In this document: positions 44,001 to 56,072 of the stretch, piece by piece
Layout of the letters: every line of letters starts with the position of its first letter
Position numbering within the stretch: position 1 is the first letter of the stretch
Assembly: GCF_963259705.1 (NCBI RefSeq)
Contig: NC_081861.1
Span: 106,198,102 to 106,262,101, forward strand
Direction: 5' to 3'
DNA from: Myotis daubentonii
Lineage: Eukaryota > Chordata > Mammalia > Chiroptera > Vespertilionidae
Length of the DNA stretch: 64,000 bases
Made by a program: the position numbers and the translations under genes
The notes under the pieces: generated by a model
The model's input: only the letters and a program-made list of their open reading frames with translations
The model's database searches: none
What the model was told of the DNA's origin: nothing

Positions 44001-44298
44001 AGGCCAGTCTGGGTGTTGGTGTGGCTGTGCTCCTTACTTCCACTGCTCCCCTCTACAAGATGTCATAGGCTCCTTGTCAAAGCCAGTCCCAGCCTGGGAG
44101 TGCCTGTGGGAGTAGCAGGGGCTCCATGTCTGGGAGAGCCTGATCTGCCAGTCCCCAAGACTCCTGGGAGATCTAGCTGTCCCTCACTCACCCACCCACA
44201 CATACACCACATGTCCACAAACTCCTCTATCACTCCTTTATTCACTCACATTCTCTCCCTCCCTGCTGTCCTGCTGCTTGCCATGTTCCTGAATTCCC
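41086..44298 (-). mobile_element. Outer L1 of the stack, endonuclease region deleted
   Basis: RT region 41090-42055, with the active site reading VDDM near 41130. A jump at about 42058 skips about 1.15 kb of endonuclease coding to the ORF2 start. ORF1 spans about 42180-43020 (open piece 42721-43050 with MGRQRNNSLSKEKEE). The 5' UTR runs to 44298. Several antisense open frames (43495-43932, 43962-44396) are not recognisable proteins. Confidence 0.7.
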
Positions 44299-44318
44299 TG
44301 GTAGGTAGTTTTAATCTT

Positions 44319-44442
44319 TTTTTTTATTGCTTAAAGTATTACAAAGGGTATTACATATGTGTTCTTCCCCCCCCCCCGCCCTTGACAGTCCCCTAGCCTC
44401 CCCTATCCCCCAGTGTCTTATGTCCATTGGTTATGCTTATAT
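44319..44442 (-). mobile_element. Short 5'-truncated L1 tail with 15-bp duplication
   Basis: Poly-T start, 'aaagtattacaaagggtatt', C-rich tract, 'gtccattggttatgcttat': antisense L1 3' UTR. Identical 'ggtagttttaatctt' lies at 44304-44318 and 44443-44457. Confidence 0.9.
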
Positions 44443-45771
44443 GGTAGTTTTAATCTTAAATTTTTAATAATTTCCATGCCGATTTACTCTCATATTGATT
44501 TACATAGTGGCTACACAAATTTACAATCCCGCTAGCACTGTATGAGAGTTCCCCTTTCTCCACATCTTCATAACACTTGTTATTTCTTGTTTGAGTGTGT
44601 GTGTGTGTCTTTTATAATAGCCATTCTAACAGCTATGATGTGATATCTCATTTTGGATTTGATTTTTATTACTCTAATAATTAGTGATATTAAATAGATT
44701 TTCATTTGTCTATTGGCCATCTATATATCTTCCTTGGAAAAATGTCTAATTAGAACCTCTGTCTACATTTTAACCAGTTTTTATGCAATGTGTTAATGAG
44801 ATATATGAATTCTTTATATATTTTGGATATTAACCCTCTGTCAATAGCATTATTTGCAAATATCTTTTTTTACTTGGTTGGCTGCCTTATTGTTTGGTTG
44901 ATGGTTTCCTCTGTTATGCAGACGCTTTTTGCTTTGATGCATTCCCAATTTGTTTATTTATTTTGTTTCCTTTGCTTTTGGAGAGAAATATTAAAAAAAA
45001 ATTACCTCTGAGACCCATGTTCAGAAGCTTATTGCCTAGGTTTTATTTTATGTATCTTATTCCATTTGGGGTTCATTTTTGTGAATGGTGGAAGATAGTG
45101 GTCTAGTTTCATTCTTTTGCATATGGCTGTCCAGTTTTCCTATCACCATTTATTGAAGAGACTACTCTTTCTCCATTGTATATTCTTGGCTCCTTTGTCA
45201 TAAATTAATTGCCCATACTTGTGTGCATTTCTTCTTAGCTCTTAATTCTGTTTCATTGGTCTGTGTGTCTATTATTCTACCAACACATACTGTTTTGAAA
45301 CTATGTAGCATAGTTTGAAATCAGGGAGTATAATACATCCTGCTTTGGTCTTTTTTCTCAGGGTTACTTTGAATATTCATGATTTTTTGTGATCCTATAC
45401 ACATTTCAGAATTTTTTGCCCTGTTCCTGTGAAAAATTCCATGAGGATTTTCATAGAAATTTCATTTAATCGATACATTGCCTTAGGTAATATGAGCATT
45501 TTAACAGTGTTAATTCTTCCAATCCAGAAGAATGGAATATCATTCCATTTTTGCATGTATTCCATAATTTCCTAACAATGTTTTATAGTTTTTAATGTAC
45601 AGGTATTTCACATTCCTTGTTAAGTTTATTCCTTGGTATTTTAATTTTTTGTTGCAATTTTAAATGAAACACTTATTTTCATTTATCTTTCTTATAGTTC
45701 ATTGTTATTAGAAGTGCAACATTTTTGGATATTGATTTTATATCTTGCAACTCTACTGTATTTGTTCATTA

Positions 45772-46272
45772 TCCTATATAATAAAAGCCTAATATGCTAA
45801 GTGTCCAGTCGGCTGTTCAACCAATCAAGAGGTAATATGCTAATGATATTCTAAGGCCACTCAACTGCTTGCTATGACCAGACAGTTGACTGGTTGACCA
45901 GTCCTTATGATGTGCATTGACCACCAGGGGCAGACAGTTGACTGGTCAACTAATTGCTATGATGTGCACTGACCACCAGGGGGAAGACACTCCAACTGGT
46001 AGGTTAGCTTGCTGCTGGGGTCTGGCCGATCGGGACTGAGTGAGACAGGCCAGACACACCCTGGAACACTCCTGCAGTCCCTCCCCAGCTGGCCAACCTC
46101 CCACATCCCTCCCCGGCCCCGACCATGCACCAATGGGGTACCTCGGCCTGGCCTGAGCCCTCTTGCAATCTGGGACCCCCTCAAGGGCTGTCAGAGAGTC
46201 AGTTTCTCCCCAATCCCACAGGCCAGACCGAGGGATCCCACTGGTGCATAAATTTGTGCACTGGGCCTCTAA
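45772..46272 (+). mobile_element. HeliBat-type Helitron ending CTAA
   Basis: A|TCCTATATAATAAAAGCC at 45772; 3' hairpin 'gtgcataaatttgtgcac', then CTAA (46269-46272) and T. The CTRR ending is satisfied by CTAA rather than CTAG. It contains two CTCF-like motifs with single defects. Inserted in the old L1. Confidence 0.9.
45921..45986 (+). promoter_or_regulatory. Two near CTCF-core motifs, same orientation
   Basis: CCACCAGGGGCAG (one G missing, 45921-45933) and CCACCAGGGGGAAG (one mismatch, 45973-45986). A ~52-bp local duplication explains the two direct copies. Confidence 0.35.
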
Positions 46273-46612
46273 TAACTAATAATTTTGGGAGAACTTTTGA
46301 GGGTTATTTTATCTATAACATTATGTCAGTTATAAATAATGGTAGTATTATTTCTGTTCTTCCAACTTGGATGCTGTTTATTTATTTTCCTTGCCTAATT
46401 GCTCTGGCTAGGACTTGCAGTGCTATGTTAAGAATAAAGAGAGTGTGTATTCTTGTCTTCTTCCTGATCTTAGAGGTAAAGCTGTCATTTTTTCTCCACT
46501 GAGTATGATGTTAACTATTAGTTTATTATAGATGGCCTTTGTTATCTTGAGGTACTTTCCTTCTATACCCATTTTATTGAGAGTTGTTATCATAAGTGGG
46601 TGCTGTCTCTTG

Positions 46613-47455
46613 TGCTGGGAGCCGGTCCATCCTTGCTGTTTCAAGGGACCTGGCATATATGGCATACGGTTCTTAATATGTTTGCTCACCTTCTTGGCGC
46701 TGTGTTTTAACCAAGGTCACCTCTCCGAGAAAGGTTGAATCCCCAGGTGGGGATTTTCCCCTGAAGTTAGGGAGGGAATAAAACCCCTCAACTAAGTGCC
46801 AGGCGGGTAATTAATCACTTTAACTATGAACAATCATGCTTAAGCTACATAATCTTTACTCCCTGGAATGGAGCTAAGAAACGCCCTAACCTTTGGAATA
46901 GAGATTGATAGGATTGGAATCAACTGGTATAAATACAGATGCAACAAGACAACAACAGACAGAATTCAGAAGACAGAACTAAGAAGACAGAACTTAGAAC
47001 ACAGAACTTAGGAGACAGGGCTTGGAAGACAGGACCAAGAGAGACAGAGCCTAGGCACAGAACCTACACAGAACGTTCTCTAGAGACAGAAGAACTTCGC
47101 TGGAGAGAGCATGCCGGAGGATCCTGGACAGGGACTGGCCTCGGAGCCTGGAGGCAGAGCCTGGCGAGAGAGCATGGCAGGGGATCCTGGACTGAACCTG
47201 ACTGCGGAGATTGGCAGGAGAGCCTGACTGGAACCTGGTGACTGAGCCTGGCTGGAGAACCTAGCAAGACAACATGGACACAGAACCTGGCTGGAGATCC
47301 TAAGCAGAACCTCTCGGGAGATCGAGACCAGAACTTGGCTGGAGATCCTGGCTAGGCTGCTGATCAACTGAACGCTGTCTCAGTGTCATTCCTTCTTCGC
47401 TGACTCCGTCTACGCCTTTGGGAACCCCTGGACCTGCTGGGGTTGGAGCCCGGCA
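46613..47455 (+). mobile_element. Solo LTR of an endogenous retrovirus, 6-bp duplication
   Basis: Starts TGCTGGGAGCCGG and ends GGAGCCCGGCA (TG...CA). It is flanked by 'ctcttg' at 46607-46612 and 47456-47461. 6-bp duplications suit class II (beta-like) elements. A TATA box 'ggtataaatacag' lies near 46927. The middle holds short repeats of 'cagaacttag' and 'gagcctgg' type. 843 bp, no internal genes. Confidence 0.9.
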
Positions 47456-47668
47456 CTCTTGTTTGTTTCTTTATTGAGATAATGGTATGATTTTTTTACT
47501 TTGTTAATGTAGTGTATCATTTTGATTGATCTGTGGGTTTTGAACCATCATTGCATCCCTAGAATAAAGCCCACTTGAACATGGCATAATATCATTTTAA
47601 TATATTGATTTTACAATATTTTGTTTGGAATTTTTGTTTATATGCTCATCAGAAATATTTGTATATAA

Positions 47669-47671
<3 letters not shown>

Positions 47672-47714
<43 letters not shown>
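47672..47714. repeat. (GT)n microsatellite
   Basis: About 21 GT units within the old L1. Confidence 0.95.
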
Positions 47715-47715
<1 letters not shown>

Positions 47716-48438
47716 GTCTTTGCTTGGTTTTGGTATCAAGGTAATGTTGGCTTTATGAAATGTTTTAGGAAACATGCCCTTTATTTCAATTTTTTTGGAG
47801 ATTTTGAAAAGAATAGATATTAGGTCCTCTTTGAAAGTTTGGTGGAATTAACTAGTGAGCCAACTTGTACTTGGAGTTTTTGTTTATTGGGAGTTTTTTC
47901 TTTTAATAATTATGGTTTGAATTTTCTTACTAGTGTTTAGTCTATTCAGGTTTTTTAATCCTTCATGATTCAGTCTAGGAAGGTTGCATGATTGTTAGAA
48001 CTCATCAATTTCTTCTAGGTTATCTAGTATTGTGGTGTATAACCTTTCATAATACTATTTAATAATCTGTGTATTTCTGTGGTATCCATTGTAAGTTCTC
48101 TTTAATTTTGATTTCATATATTTGTCTTGTCTTATTTTAGTGATACAGTCAATTTTGTGTTTGTCTCTTTTTAAAAAAAAACACAGCTCTAAATTTTATT
48201 AGTTCCATCTATTATCATTATCATCTTTCTCTATTCATTTTTTTTTCTGCTCTTATTTTTATTACCTGCTTACTTCTGCTGACTTTGGGCTTTGTTTATT
48301 CTGTTTCTGGTTCCTTACCATTTAATATTAAATTGTGTAAGATATTTCTTTCTTTTTGAGGTAGGCCTGTGTTGCTATACACATTAATCTTAGTATCACT
48401 TAGTCAGTAACCAAAATATTTTGCTATGTTACATTTTT

Positions 48439-48959
48439 ATATTCCTTATTTTTATATATATTTTTAGATTTTTAATTTATCTGTATTGTTGAAATTAGTA
48501 CATATATCCCCTTTGTATGTTTTCTTTTCCATTGACTGCCTCCACCCTATACCTGCCCTGCCCCCAGGTCTTCCCCACTCTATTGTCTGTGTGCAATGGG
48601 TTATGCATATAAGTTCCCTGTTAATCATGTCCCACCAACTTCCTCCTTCCCTCTGAAATTTTTCAGTCTATTCCATGCTTTTCTGTTTCAGGATCTATTT
48701 TATTCATCAGTTTATTTTGTTCATTAGATTCCACATATGATCTGGAAACAATAAGTAAGAAACAATTGGAAATGAGGAATGACATAGCTAAAATAACACT
48801 CTGGAAGGATTCAACAGTAGACTAGAAGAAGTTGAAGACCAAATCAGAGAATTAGAAGACAAGGTAAATAAAACACCCATTTAGAGCAGCAAATTGGAAA
48901 AAAAATTAAAAAGCAGGAGGAGAGTCTAAGTGAGCTTTGGGACAACATGAAACCTATAT
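48439..48959 (-). mobile_element. L1 tail with inverted 5' part (twin priming)
   Basis: 48439-48740 is antisense L1 3' UTR. 48745-48955 is ORF1 coiled-coil sequence in the opposite, sense orientation ('agaagaagttgaagaccaaa', 'gctttgggacaacatgaaac'). The candidate duplication 'ttacattttt' lies at 48429-48438 and 48960-48969. The 3' UTR joined to ORF1 without ORF2 also fits a half-L1 source. Confidence 0.75.
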
Positions 48960-49656
48960 TTACATTTTTGTTTACTTTTTCCTTGACAGAATAACTGTCC
49001 AGTATTATGTTATTTAATTTCCATATACTTGTGATTTTACAAATTTCTTTTTGTAGTTGATTACTAGTTTCCTATCTTTGTGATCAGAAATGTTGATTGA
49101 TATGATTTCAATCTTTCTAATTTTATTTAGACTTGTTTTGTGTCTCAACTTATGGTCTATCCTTTAAAATGTTTCATGTTCACATGAGAATAGTGTGTAC
49201 TAGTATTCTGTTGCATTAAGTGTAATGATCTATAAATATCCACTAAATTCACCTTGTCTGTGTCATTTAAGACTAATGTTTCCTTGATGACTTTCTGTCT
49301 GGATTATTTTTCCATTGGTGTAAGTACATTGTTAAAGTCTCCTACTATTATTGTGTTACTTTTTATCTATTTAGGTCTGTTTATATTTGTTTATATACTT
49401 TTTGCTCCTAAATTTAATGCATACATATAAACAAATGCGCATATATAAATTCCTGATGGATTGTCCCCTTTATAATTATATAATGTCTGATTTTGTCTCT
49501 TTTCCCCTTTTTGGCTTGAATTCTATTTTTTTCTGATATAACCATGGCCAAACTTACTTCCTTCTGATGAAATTTGCTTGGAGTATTGTCTTCCATCCCT
49601 TCACTTTGAGTCTATGTGTGTTGCTGTTTTTTTCATCTGATCTGGTTGTTCTAAAG

Positions 49657-49878
49657 CAGTGGTTCTCAACCTTGGCTGCACATTAGAATCACCTGGGAAT
49701 CTTTTTAAAGTCCTGATTTCTGGGCCTCATCTTCCAGAAATTCTGTTTCTTTGTCATGGGTTGGGGCCACAACATTAGTAATAAAGAAACAGAATTTCCA
49801 GAGGATGAGGCTCAGAAATCAGGATTTTGAAAAGATTCCCAGGTGATTCTAATGTGCAGCCAAGGTTGAGAACCACTG
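49657..49878. mobile_element. Palindromic MER5-like hAT element, perfect 8-bp duplication
   Basis: Almost the whole 222 bp is an inverted repeat: 'cagtggttctcaaccttggc' to 'gccaaggttgagaaccactg', with arms continuing through 'cacattagaatcacctggga'. The duplication 'ttctaaag' is identical on both sides. Confidence 0.9.
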
Positions 49879-50390
49879 TTCTAAAGGCAGCATAGAGTTA
49901 TGTCTTTTTTTTAATTCACCCATCTAGCCTGTGCCTTTTGATTGGTCATTTAAATCAATTTACATTAAAGTGATTATTGATATATGGTAACTTATTCCTG
50001 CCACTTTATCTTGTTTTCTGATTGCTCTGCATCTGCATTGTTGCTTTTCCCTTGTGTTTCTGTTTGTAATTTTAGTTTAGTGGTTTTCTATGCTGTTTTT
50101 ATTAACTTCACCTTTTTATGTTTTGTATATTTGATGTAAATTTTTGTTTTGTGATTACCATAAGATTTATATATAACTTCTTATAGATAAATATTTTTCT
50201 TTTGATAACATTTTATCTTCATTTGCCTATAAATAGCTCTGTCATTTTCTTCCTCCATTTTTATATTTTTGTTGTCACGATTATTCTTTTTTATGTTGTG
50301 TGTTTGTTTCCAAATTGAAGTAGCTATAGTTATTCTAATGTGTTTTCCCTTTAACCTTTATGCAATAATTACATGTTTAATACTCTATCC

Positions 50391-50615
50391 CAGCCGTGGG
50401 CAAACTATGGCCCGCAGGCCGGAGCCGGCCCATTCGGCTGTTCTATCCGGCCCACGGAGCCGAAAGAGGGGAGGGTTCTCTTGCTCTCCCCTCTGCTCCT
50501 TCACCAGCAGCAGTGTTAACATGGCAATGTCAGGAAACACAGCTGCAGCTGCTTCTTCTGAGTCCAGTTTAAGAACCCATTGTGGCCCTCGAGTCAAAAA
50601 GTTTGCCCACCCCTG
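50391..50615. mobile_element. Non-autonomous hAT element, perfect 8-bp duplication
   Basis: Ends CAGCCGTGGGCAAACTA and 'agtttgcccacccctg'-type inverted repeats. 'ctctatcc' lies at 50383-50390 and 50616-50623. 225 bp, GC-rich interior, no transposase. The open frame across it is fortuitous. Confidence 0.88.
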
Positions 50616-51061
50616 CTCTATCCTCTAATAAAGTTTCAATTTTCTGATAAAGTTTGTTTATGGGCTTACTCAAAGTTTTGTGTACTTTTCCCCTTCTCAT
50701 TTCTGCTTGCAACATTTTGTGTAAGACAGGTTTTGTGGTGGTTTACTCCATTTTCTTTTAGTTAGAAATTCTTTCATTTCTCTTTTATCTTTGAATGATA
50801 GCTTTGCTGGATAGATTATTCTTGCCTGGCAGTTTTAATCTTTCAATATTTTAATGTGTTCTTCCAGTCTCCTGGCTGGTAAAGTTTCTGCTAAGAAATC
50901 TGATTATAGCATGATGGTGGTTCCTTTTAGGTTAGTGTGTGTTTTTTGTTATTTTTATTTCAAATCACTGCCTTAAGAATCCTTTCTTTTTCATTGACTT
51001 TTTCCAGTTTTTAATAATGTGCCTTGGGGAAGGTGTTTATGTGTTGAGATAACTGGTTTTT

Positions 51062-51274
51062 TTAAAAAATATATTGTATTGATTTTTTACAGAGAGGAAG
51101 GGAGAGAGATAGTTAGAAACATCGATGAGAGAGAAACATCGATCAGCTGCCTCCTGCACATCTCCTACTGGGGATGTGCCCACAACCCAGGTACATGCCC
51201 TTGACCGGAATCGAACCTGGGACCTTTCAGTCCGCAAGCCAATGCTCTATCCACTGAGCCAAACCAGTTTCAGC
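51062..51274 (-). mobile_element. VES SINE with target-site duplication
   Basis: Complete antisense copy. The duplication 'gagataactggttttt' (51046-51061) is repeated from 51275 with one extra G. Promoter boxes well conserved on minus. Confidence 0.93.
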
Positions 51275-52859
51275 GAGATAACTGGGTTTTTATTAACTTC
51301 TTGTACTTGTATGTCCAGCTCCTTTTCTGTGTGTGAAAAGTGCTCACCTGTTATTTTTTTTTAAGTAATGTCTCTATTCCCTTCTCCTACTCTTCTCTTT
51401 CTGGGATACCCATTATTTTTATTCTGCCTTTTCTACTTAAGTCAGATAGTTCTTATAGAATTCTTTCATTTTTAAAAATCTTAGCTTTCTCTCATCCTTC
51501 CACTTTAGATTTCTACCTTTGAGCTCAGTATCTCTTTTCTATAGGGTCTGCTCTACATTCAGTGATTTCTAATGCACTCTTCATCTCATTTATTAAATTA
51601 TACATCTCTAGAATTTTTGTTTGGTACTTTTTTTAGAGTTTTAATCTCTTTGGTAATGTACTTCTGGTTTTCATTTTATTCCTGAGCTCATTGAACTGCC
51701 TTTCTAAGTTTTCTTATATTTCATTGAGTGTGTTCATGACAGTAATTCAAAATTCTCTATCATTTAGACTCCAATATCTCATAACTTTAACTTTCATTTT
51801 TGGAGAATTATCACTTTCTTTCTGTGATACAGTTTACCATAGTGGTCCATGGTCTTGATGGTTTGTTCCTTTCCCAGCACATTTGAGGTACCACATTTTT
51901 TTTTTATTTAGGTACACCCTTGTTAATTTTAACAGTTCAACAGATTAATAATTTGAAGGTTTTCTTTTGTTTTCCAATGAATGGCACTATAGCACAAATT
52001 TTTGGTTTCTCTTCTCTGAGGTGACTCTAGCTATATCTGAGTGCTAGCACTCTCTGAATTCCATTGCCTCTGTAAGAAGTGTCACAGGTGCTCCCTTCAT
52101 AGTTGCTTTCACATTTGAGGATCACTGATGCCTTGTTGATACCTTGTTGCTGCCAGTGTTGCTGTAGTCACACATTTCATTGTAGTAACAGGAATTGCAA
52201 CCTGGGTCAGTGAGATGATGAGTGTCCCTAATGCATTTGTGATCCTATGGTTCTTGGTCACTGCCACTGTGTTGAGGGAATTAGATAGCTGTGGAGAGAG
52301 TTGGAATTGAGGGCACTTCTGCTGCTTCCAGAGTAGTCAGGCTTGCAAGAGCTACCACCTCAGGCTGGGAGGAGAGTTACGGGAGTTATCATGGCTGGGT
52401 GGAGCAGGGTCATGAACCCCACCATGACTGCTGCTTGTTTACTGGTGGTCACTGGCACAGCTACAGCCAGGAGACCAGAGTCATGTGCACCACCTTTGCT
52501 GATGCTACTAATCTCTCTGGTGGTATGCACACTTCCACAGCCATGGAAGGGAGCCAAAGTTGTGGCACCAATGTTGCTACTGCACTTTTTCTTCACCAGT
52601 GTCATGGTGGGGGTGTTGTAAACATGGGCCAAATCTACACCACTAACCACTGCTACTGTGCTTACTTGGGCTGTGGGCTCAGCTACCTTGGCTACAGTTC
52701 CAGGGTTACTGGCACCATCCCTGATATTCTGCCAGTTCCACCTCTTCCACAGGTTTGTCTGGTATGGGTGGAGTAGGTTTTCCTCAGAATCAGATCCTCG
52801 GCTGGGCACACATGGATGTCACTCCAGGGCGGGCTGAGCCAGTGTCCCTCCCACCCCTC

Positions 52860-53575
52860 AATCCATTTGCATTCACACATATAAATATGTGGATATCTCA
52901 GGATTTTTAGTGTGTTGAGCAGAGGAATTTTGTTGAGTTTTATATTCCCCATTAGTTGTAGATTGAATGGGAGAGACAAAAGGGGCATCTCACTCCACAA
53001 TGATGTTGATATCATTCAAACCAGGAATCAAATGGCAATTACTTAAACTGCAAAAAATAGCATTTATTCTTTCATGCATCTAATATACATCTAAAACATC
53101 TAAGTACATACTCAGCATTACATCACACTAGGCAATGAGAATATTGAAGTAACAAGAGTATATCATCTCTGACTTTATTCTGACAGTTAGAAAGACATAT
53201 TATGTTCATTATATTTTATTATTATCTAATTCTTTGAAATTTTACTATGCAAGTGTTATGTAGTTTGAACATTCTATGAATCATATATTAAAGAGAAGTG
53301 TGAGCATCCTTTGCATGACTTGGCTAATATTTTGGATTGACTGTACTTAGATGAACAGGCCATTAAAGGACAGCTTTTACAGTAGCAAGATAATATACAG
53401 TCAAGCCTGATCTTTGCAAAGCTGTGTTATTAACTCTTTACCAATACAAGTCACTGAAAGCATGAATAAAACTCATCAACCTTAATAAATCCATGCAAAT
53501 AAAAACACACTAAAGACAATAAAACACCTGTGAAGATTTGGAAGTTCTGGAACTTCTTAAAATAAATAACCTGAT
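52860..53575. other. No recognisable gene or repeat
   Basis: AT-rich, no frame with recognised domain, no repeat signature. Best candidate for single-copy sequence in the window. Confidence 0.45.
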
Positions 53576-54413
53576 GTTGGATATCAGAGCGGGAACTCAG
53601 AGGTGCTGCCCAGATATAGGGTCACTGTTCTTGTGCTGGGACCTTTCCACAGCCCAATTGCAGAGTTGACTGGCAGCCATATCTGAATTTCCATCAGCCT
53701 GGCTTACACTGTTTGCTCTGCCCTAGTGATTCTTTGAGACCCAGGCCCATAAAATATGTAGCCCCAGTCAAAATAGTTGCAGTGGGTTTTTCATATGAAA
53801 GGCCTGTCCTGGCTCAGACTTCAGACTTTGCTAAAATCTCTCAAATAAGCAGAAGCTGGCGTCAGCATGCCCCATTCCTACCAATAAGAGTCCCAAGACC
53901 TGGCACTAGCACCAGTCTGTCAGGCTTCACAGCCATCTGAAGATCACTAGGTAGTTCCTGCCTGGTGACCCCAGGCAGTGGATGACTTTACACCTCCCAG
54001 GAGCCCCAGAGCCAGTGAACCTGGTGGACAGCTTCAGACCATACTAAATTACAACTCTACACATCCACAATTAACACACTCAAGAGGCAGACACAGTGAG
54101 CACCAAAGCCCCACTGAAGCAAGTCTTGCTCCATAGTGGTGTCTCCTGCACAGCAGCTCTTCCACTGTAGTCACAGCTATCCCCAAAGCTAATCGCAATC
54201 AAGGCTCAATGACAGCAAGATTGTTCAAACAACCCACACAAGGGCCCGCCTAGAGTGCTCAGGTGACTTGGAAGGCTGAGACACTGGGCCCTAAAGGACG
54301 CCTACTATACAAGGCCACTCTACCAATTCCAGGAGACATAGCAGCTCTACCTAATATATAGAAATAAACACAGGGAAGCAGACAAAATGCAGAGACAAAG
54401 AAACATGTGACAA

Positions 54414-54608
54414 ATGAAAGAGCATAAGAAATCTCCAGAAAGAGAAATAAATGAAATGGAAGCAAGCAAACTACTAGATACAAAGTTAAAAGCAATGGTT
54501 ATAAGGTTGTTCAATTATATTAATGAGAGCTTCAAGGGACTCAAGGAGAGTTTCAAGGATCTTAGTGAGAATTTCAAAGACATGAAAAAAAGATCAGTCA
54601 AAAAGTAA
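54414..54608 (+). pseudogene. L1 ORF1 N-terminal remnant
   Basis: 64 codons. 'SPEREINEMEASKLLDTKLKA' matches the ORF1 N-terminal region of the other copies. Followed by heptad-like 'FKGLKESFKDLSENFKDMKK', a short coiled coil made of 10-residue repeats. Ends at a stop before the RNA-binding part. Confidence 0.65.
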
Positions 54609-55170
54609 GCATACAGGAACTGAAATAAGAATAATTTACAGGGATTCAACAGTAGAGTAAAGATTCTTAGAATCAAATTAATGATTTGGAACATCAACTA
54701 CAATAAAAAAAAACAAACCTCAAAAACACTCATGGAGTGTTTTATTACATGGAGGCTAAATAGTATGTTTTTAATGAATGGATTACCAATGAGATCAAGC
54801 AAGAAATTTAAAACTTCCTGGAAACAATGAAAATGAACAACCAACCACTTAAAACCTATGGGACACAGCAAAAACATTCTTGAGAGGGAAGTTCTAGCAT
54901 TACAGTCCTACCTCAAGAAATAAGAAAAAGCACTAATAAACTATCTAACCATACAACTAAATGAATTAGAAAGAGAACAACAAGAAAATCCCAGAGAAAA
55001 TAGAAGGAAGAAAATAATAAATATCAGAGTGGAAATAAATTACATAGAGACAAACAACAACAAAAAAAACACAAAAAAACAACACAGTACAAAAGATCAA
55101 TGAATCCAAGAGCTGGTTCTATGAAAAGATAAATAAGGTTGATGAACCCCTAGCTAGATTCATCAAGAAA

Positions 55171-55174
<4 letters not shown>

Positions 55175-55213
<39 letters not shown>
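55175..55213. repeat. (GA)n microsatellite
   Basis: About 20 GA units within L1 ORF2. Confidence 0.95.
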
Positions 55214-55220
<7 letters not shown>

Positions 55221-56072
55221 ATAAATAAAAACAGAAATGAAAGAGGCGATATAACAACAGACACCACAGAGATACAAAATATTGTAAACAAAGAATATGA
55301 ATAACTATATGCTAACAAACTGGACAACCAGGGTGAAATTGACAAATTCCTAGAAATACACAATCTTCCAAAACTCAGTCAGAAGAATCAGAAAAACTGA
55401 ACAGGCCAATAACAACAGATGAAATTGAAGCAGTAATTTAAAAACTCTAAGCAAACAAAAATCCTTGACTAGAGGGATTTACAAGTGAATTTTACCAAAG
55501 AAGAAATTACACCTGTACAAAGAAGAAATTACACCTATCCTCCTCAAACTATTCCAAAAAAATTCAAGAGGAAGGAACACTCCAAAACTCTTTTTATGAA
55601 ACCAGCATTATCCTAATTCCAAAAGCATATAAAGACACTACAAATAAAGAAAATTACAAGCCAATATCCCAGATGAACATAGATGCTAAAATCCTCAACA
55701 AATATTAGCAAATGCAGTCCAGCAATATATTAAAACTATCATACACCATGATCAAGTAGATTTATTCCAGGGATGCAAGGCTGGCACACTATTTGCAAAT
55801 CAATAAATGTGATATATCACATAAACAAAATGAAATATAAAAATCATGTGTTCATATCAATAGATGTATAAAAAGCATTTGGCAAAATCCAGCACTGTTT
55901 TTTGATAAAAAATCTCCATAAAGTGGGAATAGAGGGATCATACCTCAACATAGTAAAAGCCATATATGACAAACATGCACCCAACATCATATTCAATGGG
56001 CAAAAATTAAAAGTGTTTCCTTAAGAACAGGAGCAAGACAAGAATGTCTGCTTTCACCACTCTTATTCAATG

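Larger units (their letters stand above)
30708..44298 (-). mobile_element. Nested stack of three younger L1 elements
   Basis: The stack is bounded by 'tggtaggtagtttt' at about 30694-30707 and again at 44299-44312, read as the target-site duplication of the outermost L1. Inside, right to left, are three antisense L1 5' ends: about 44298 (outer), about 41085 (middle) and about 38580 (inner). Only one L1 3' end is present, at 30708. The middle and outer copies have lost their 3' parts. Confidence 0.65.
29524..52850 (-). repeat. Old L1 dismembered by nested insertions
   Basis: One antisense L1 can be followed in order across the insertions. Its 3' part is at 29524-29584 and 30627-30707. ORF2 continues at 44457-45771, 46273-46612, 47456-48438 and 48960 to about 49900. 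Endonuclease/ORF1 regions lie at 49900-51900 and a 5' region runs to about 52850. Interrupters: a mariner-like MITE, two Helitrons, a 13.6-kb L1 stack, an L1 tail, a solo LTR, a twin-primed L1 tail, two hATs and a VES. Non-coding throughout. Confidence 0.65.

Noticed and set aside
50269..50628. 119-codon frame with an alanine/serine-rich C-terminus
   Set aside because: It runs from L1 sequence into the hAT element at 50391; a chance fusion.
52291..52809. 161- and 149-codon opposing frames as a gene
   Set aside because: They lie in the 5' region of the old antisense L1. Both strands are open and no domain is recognisable.
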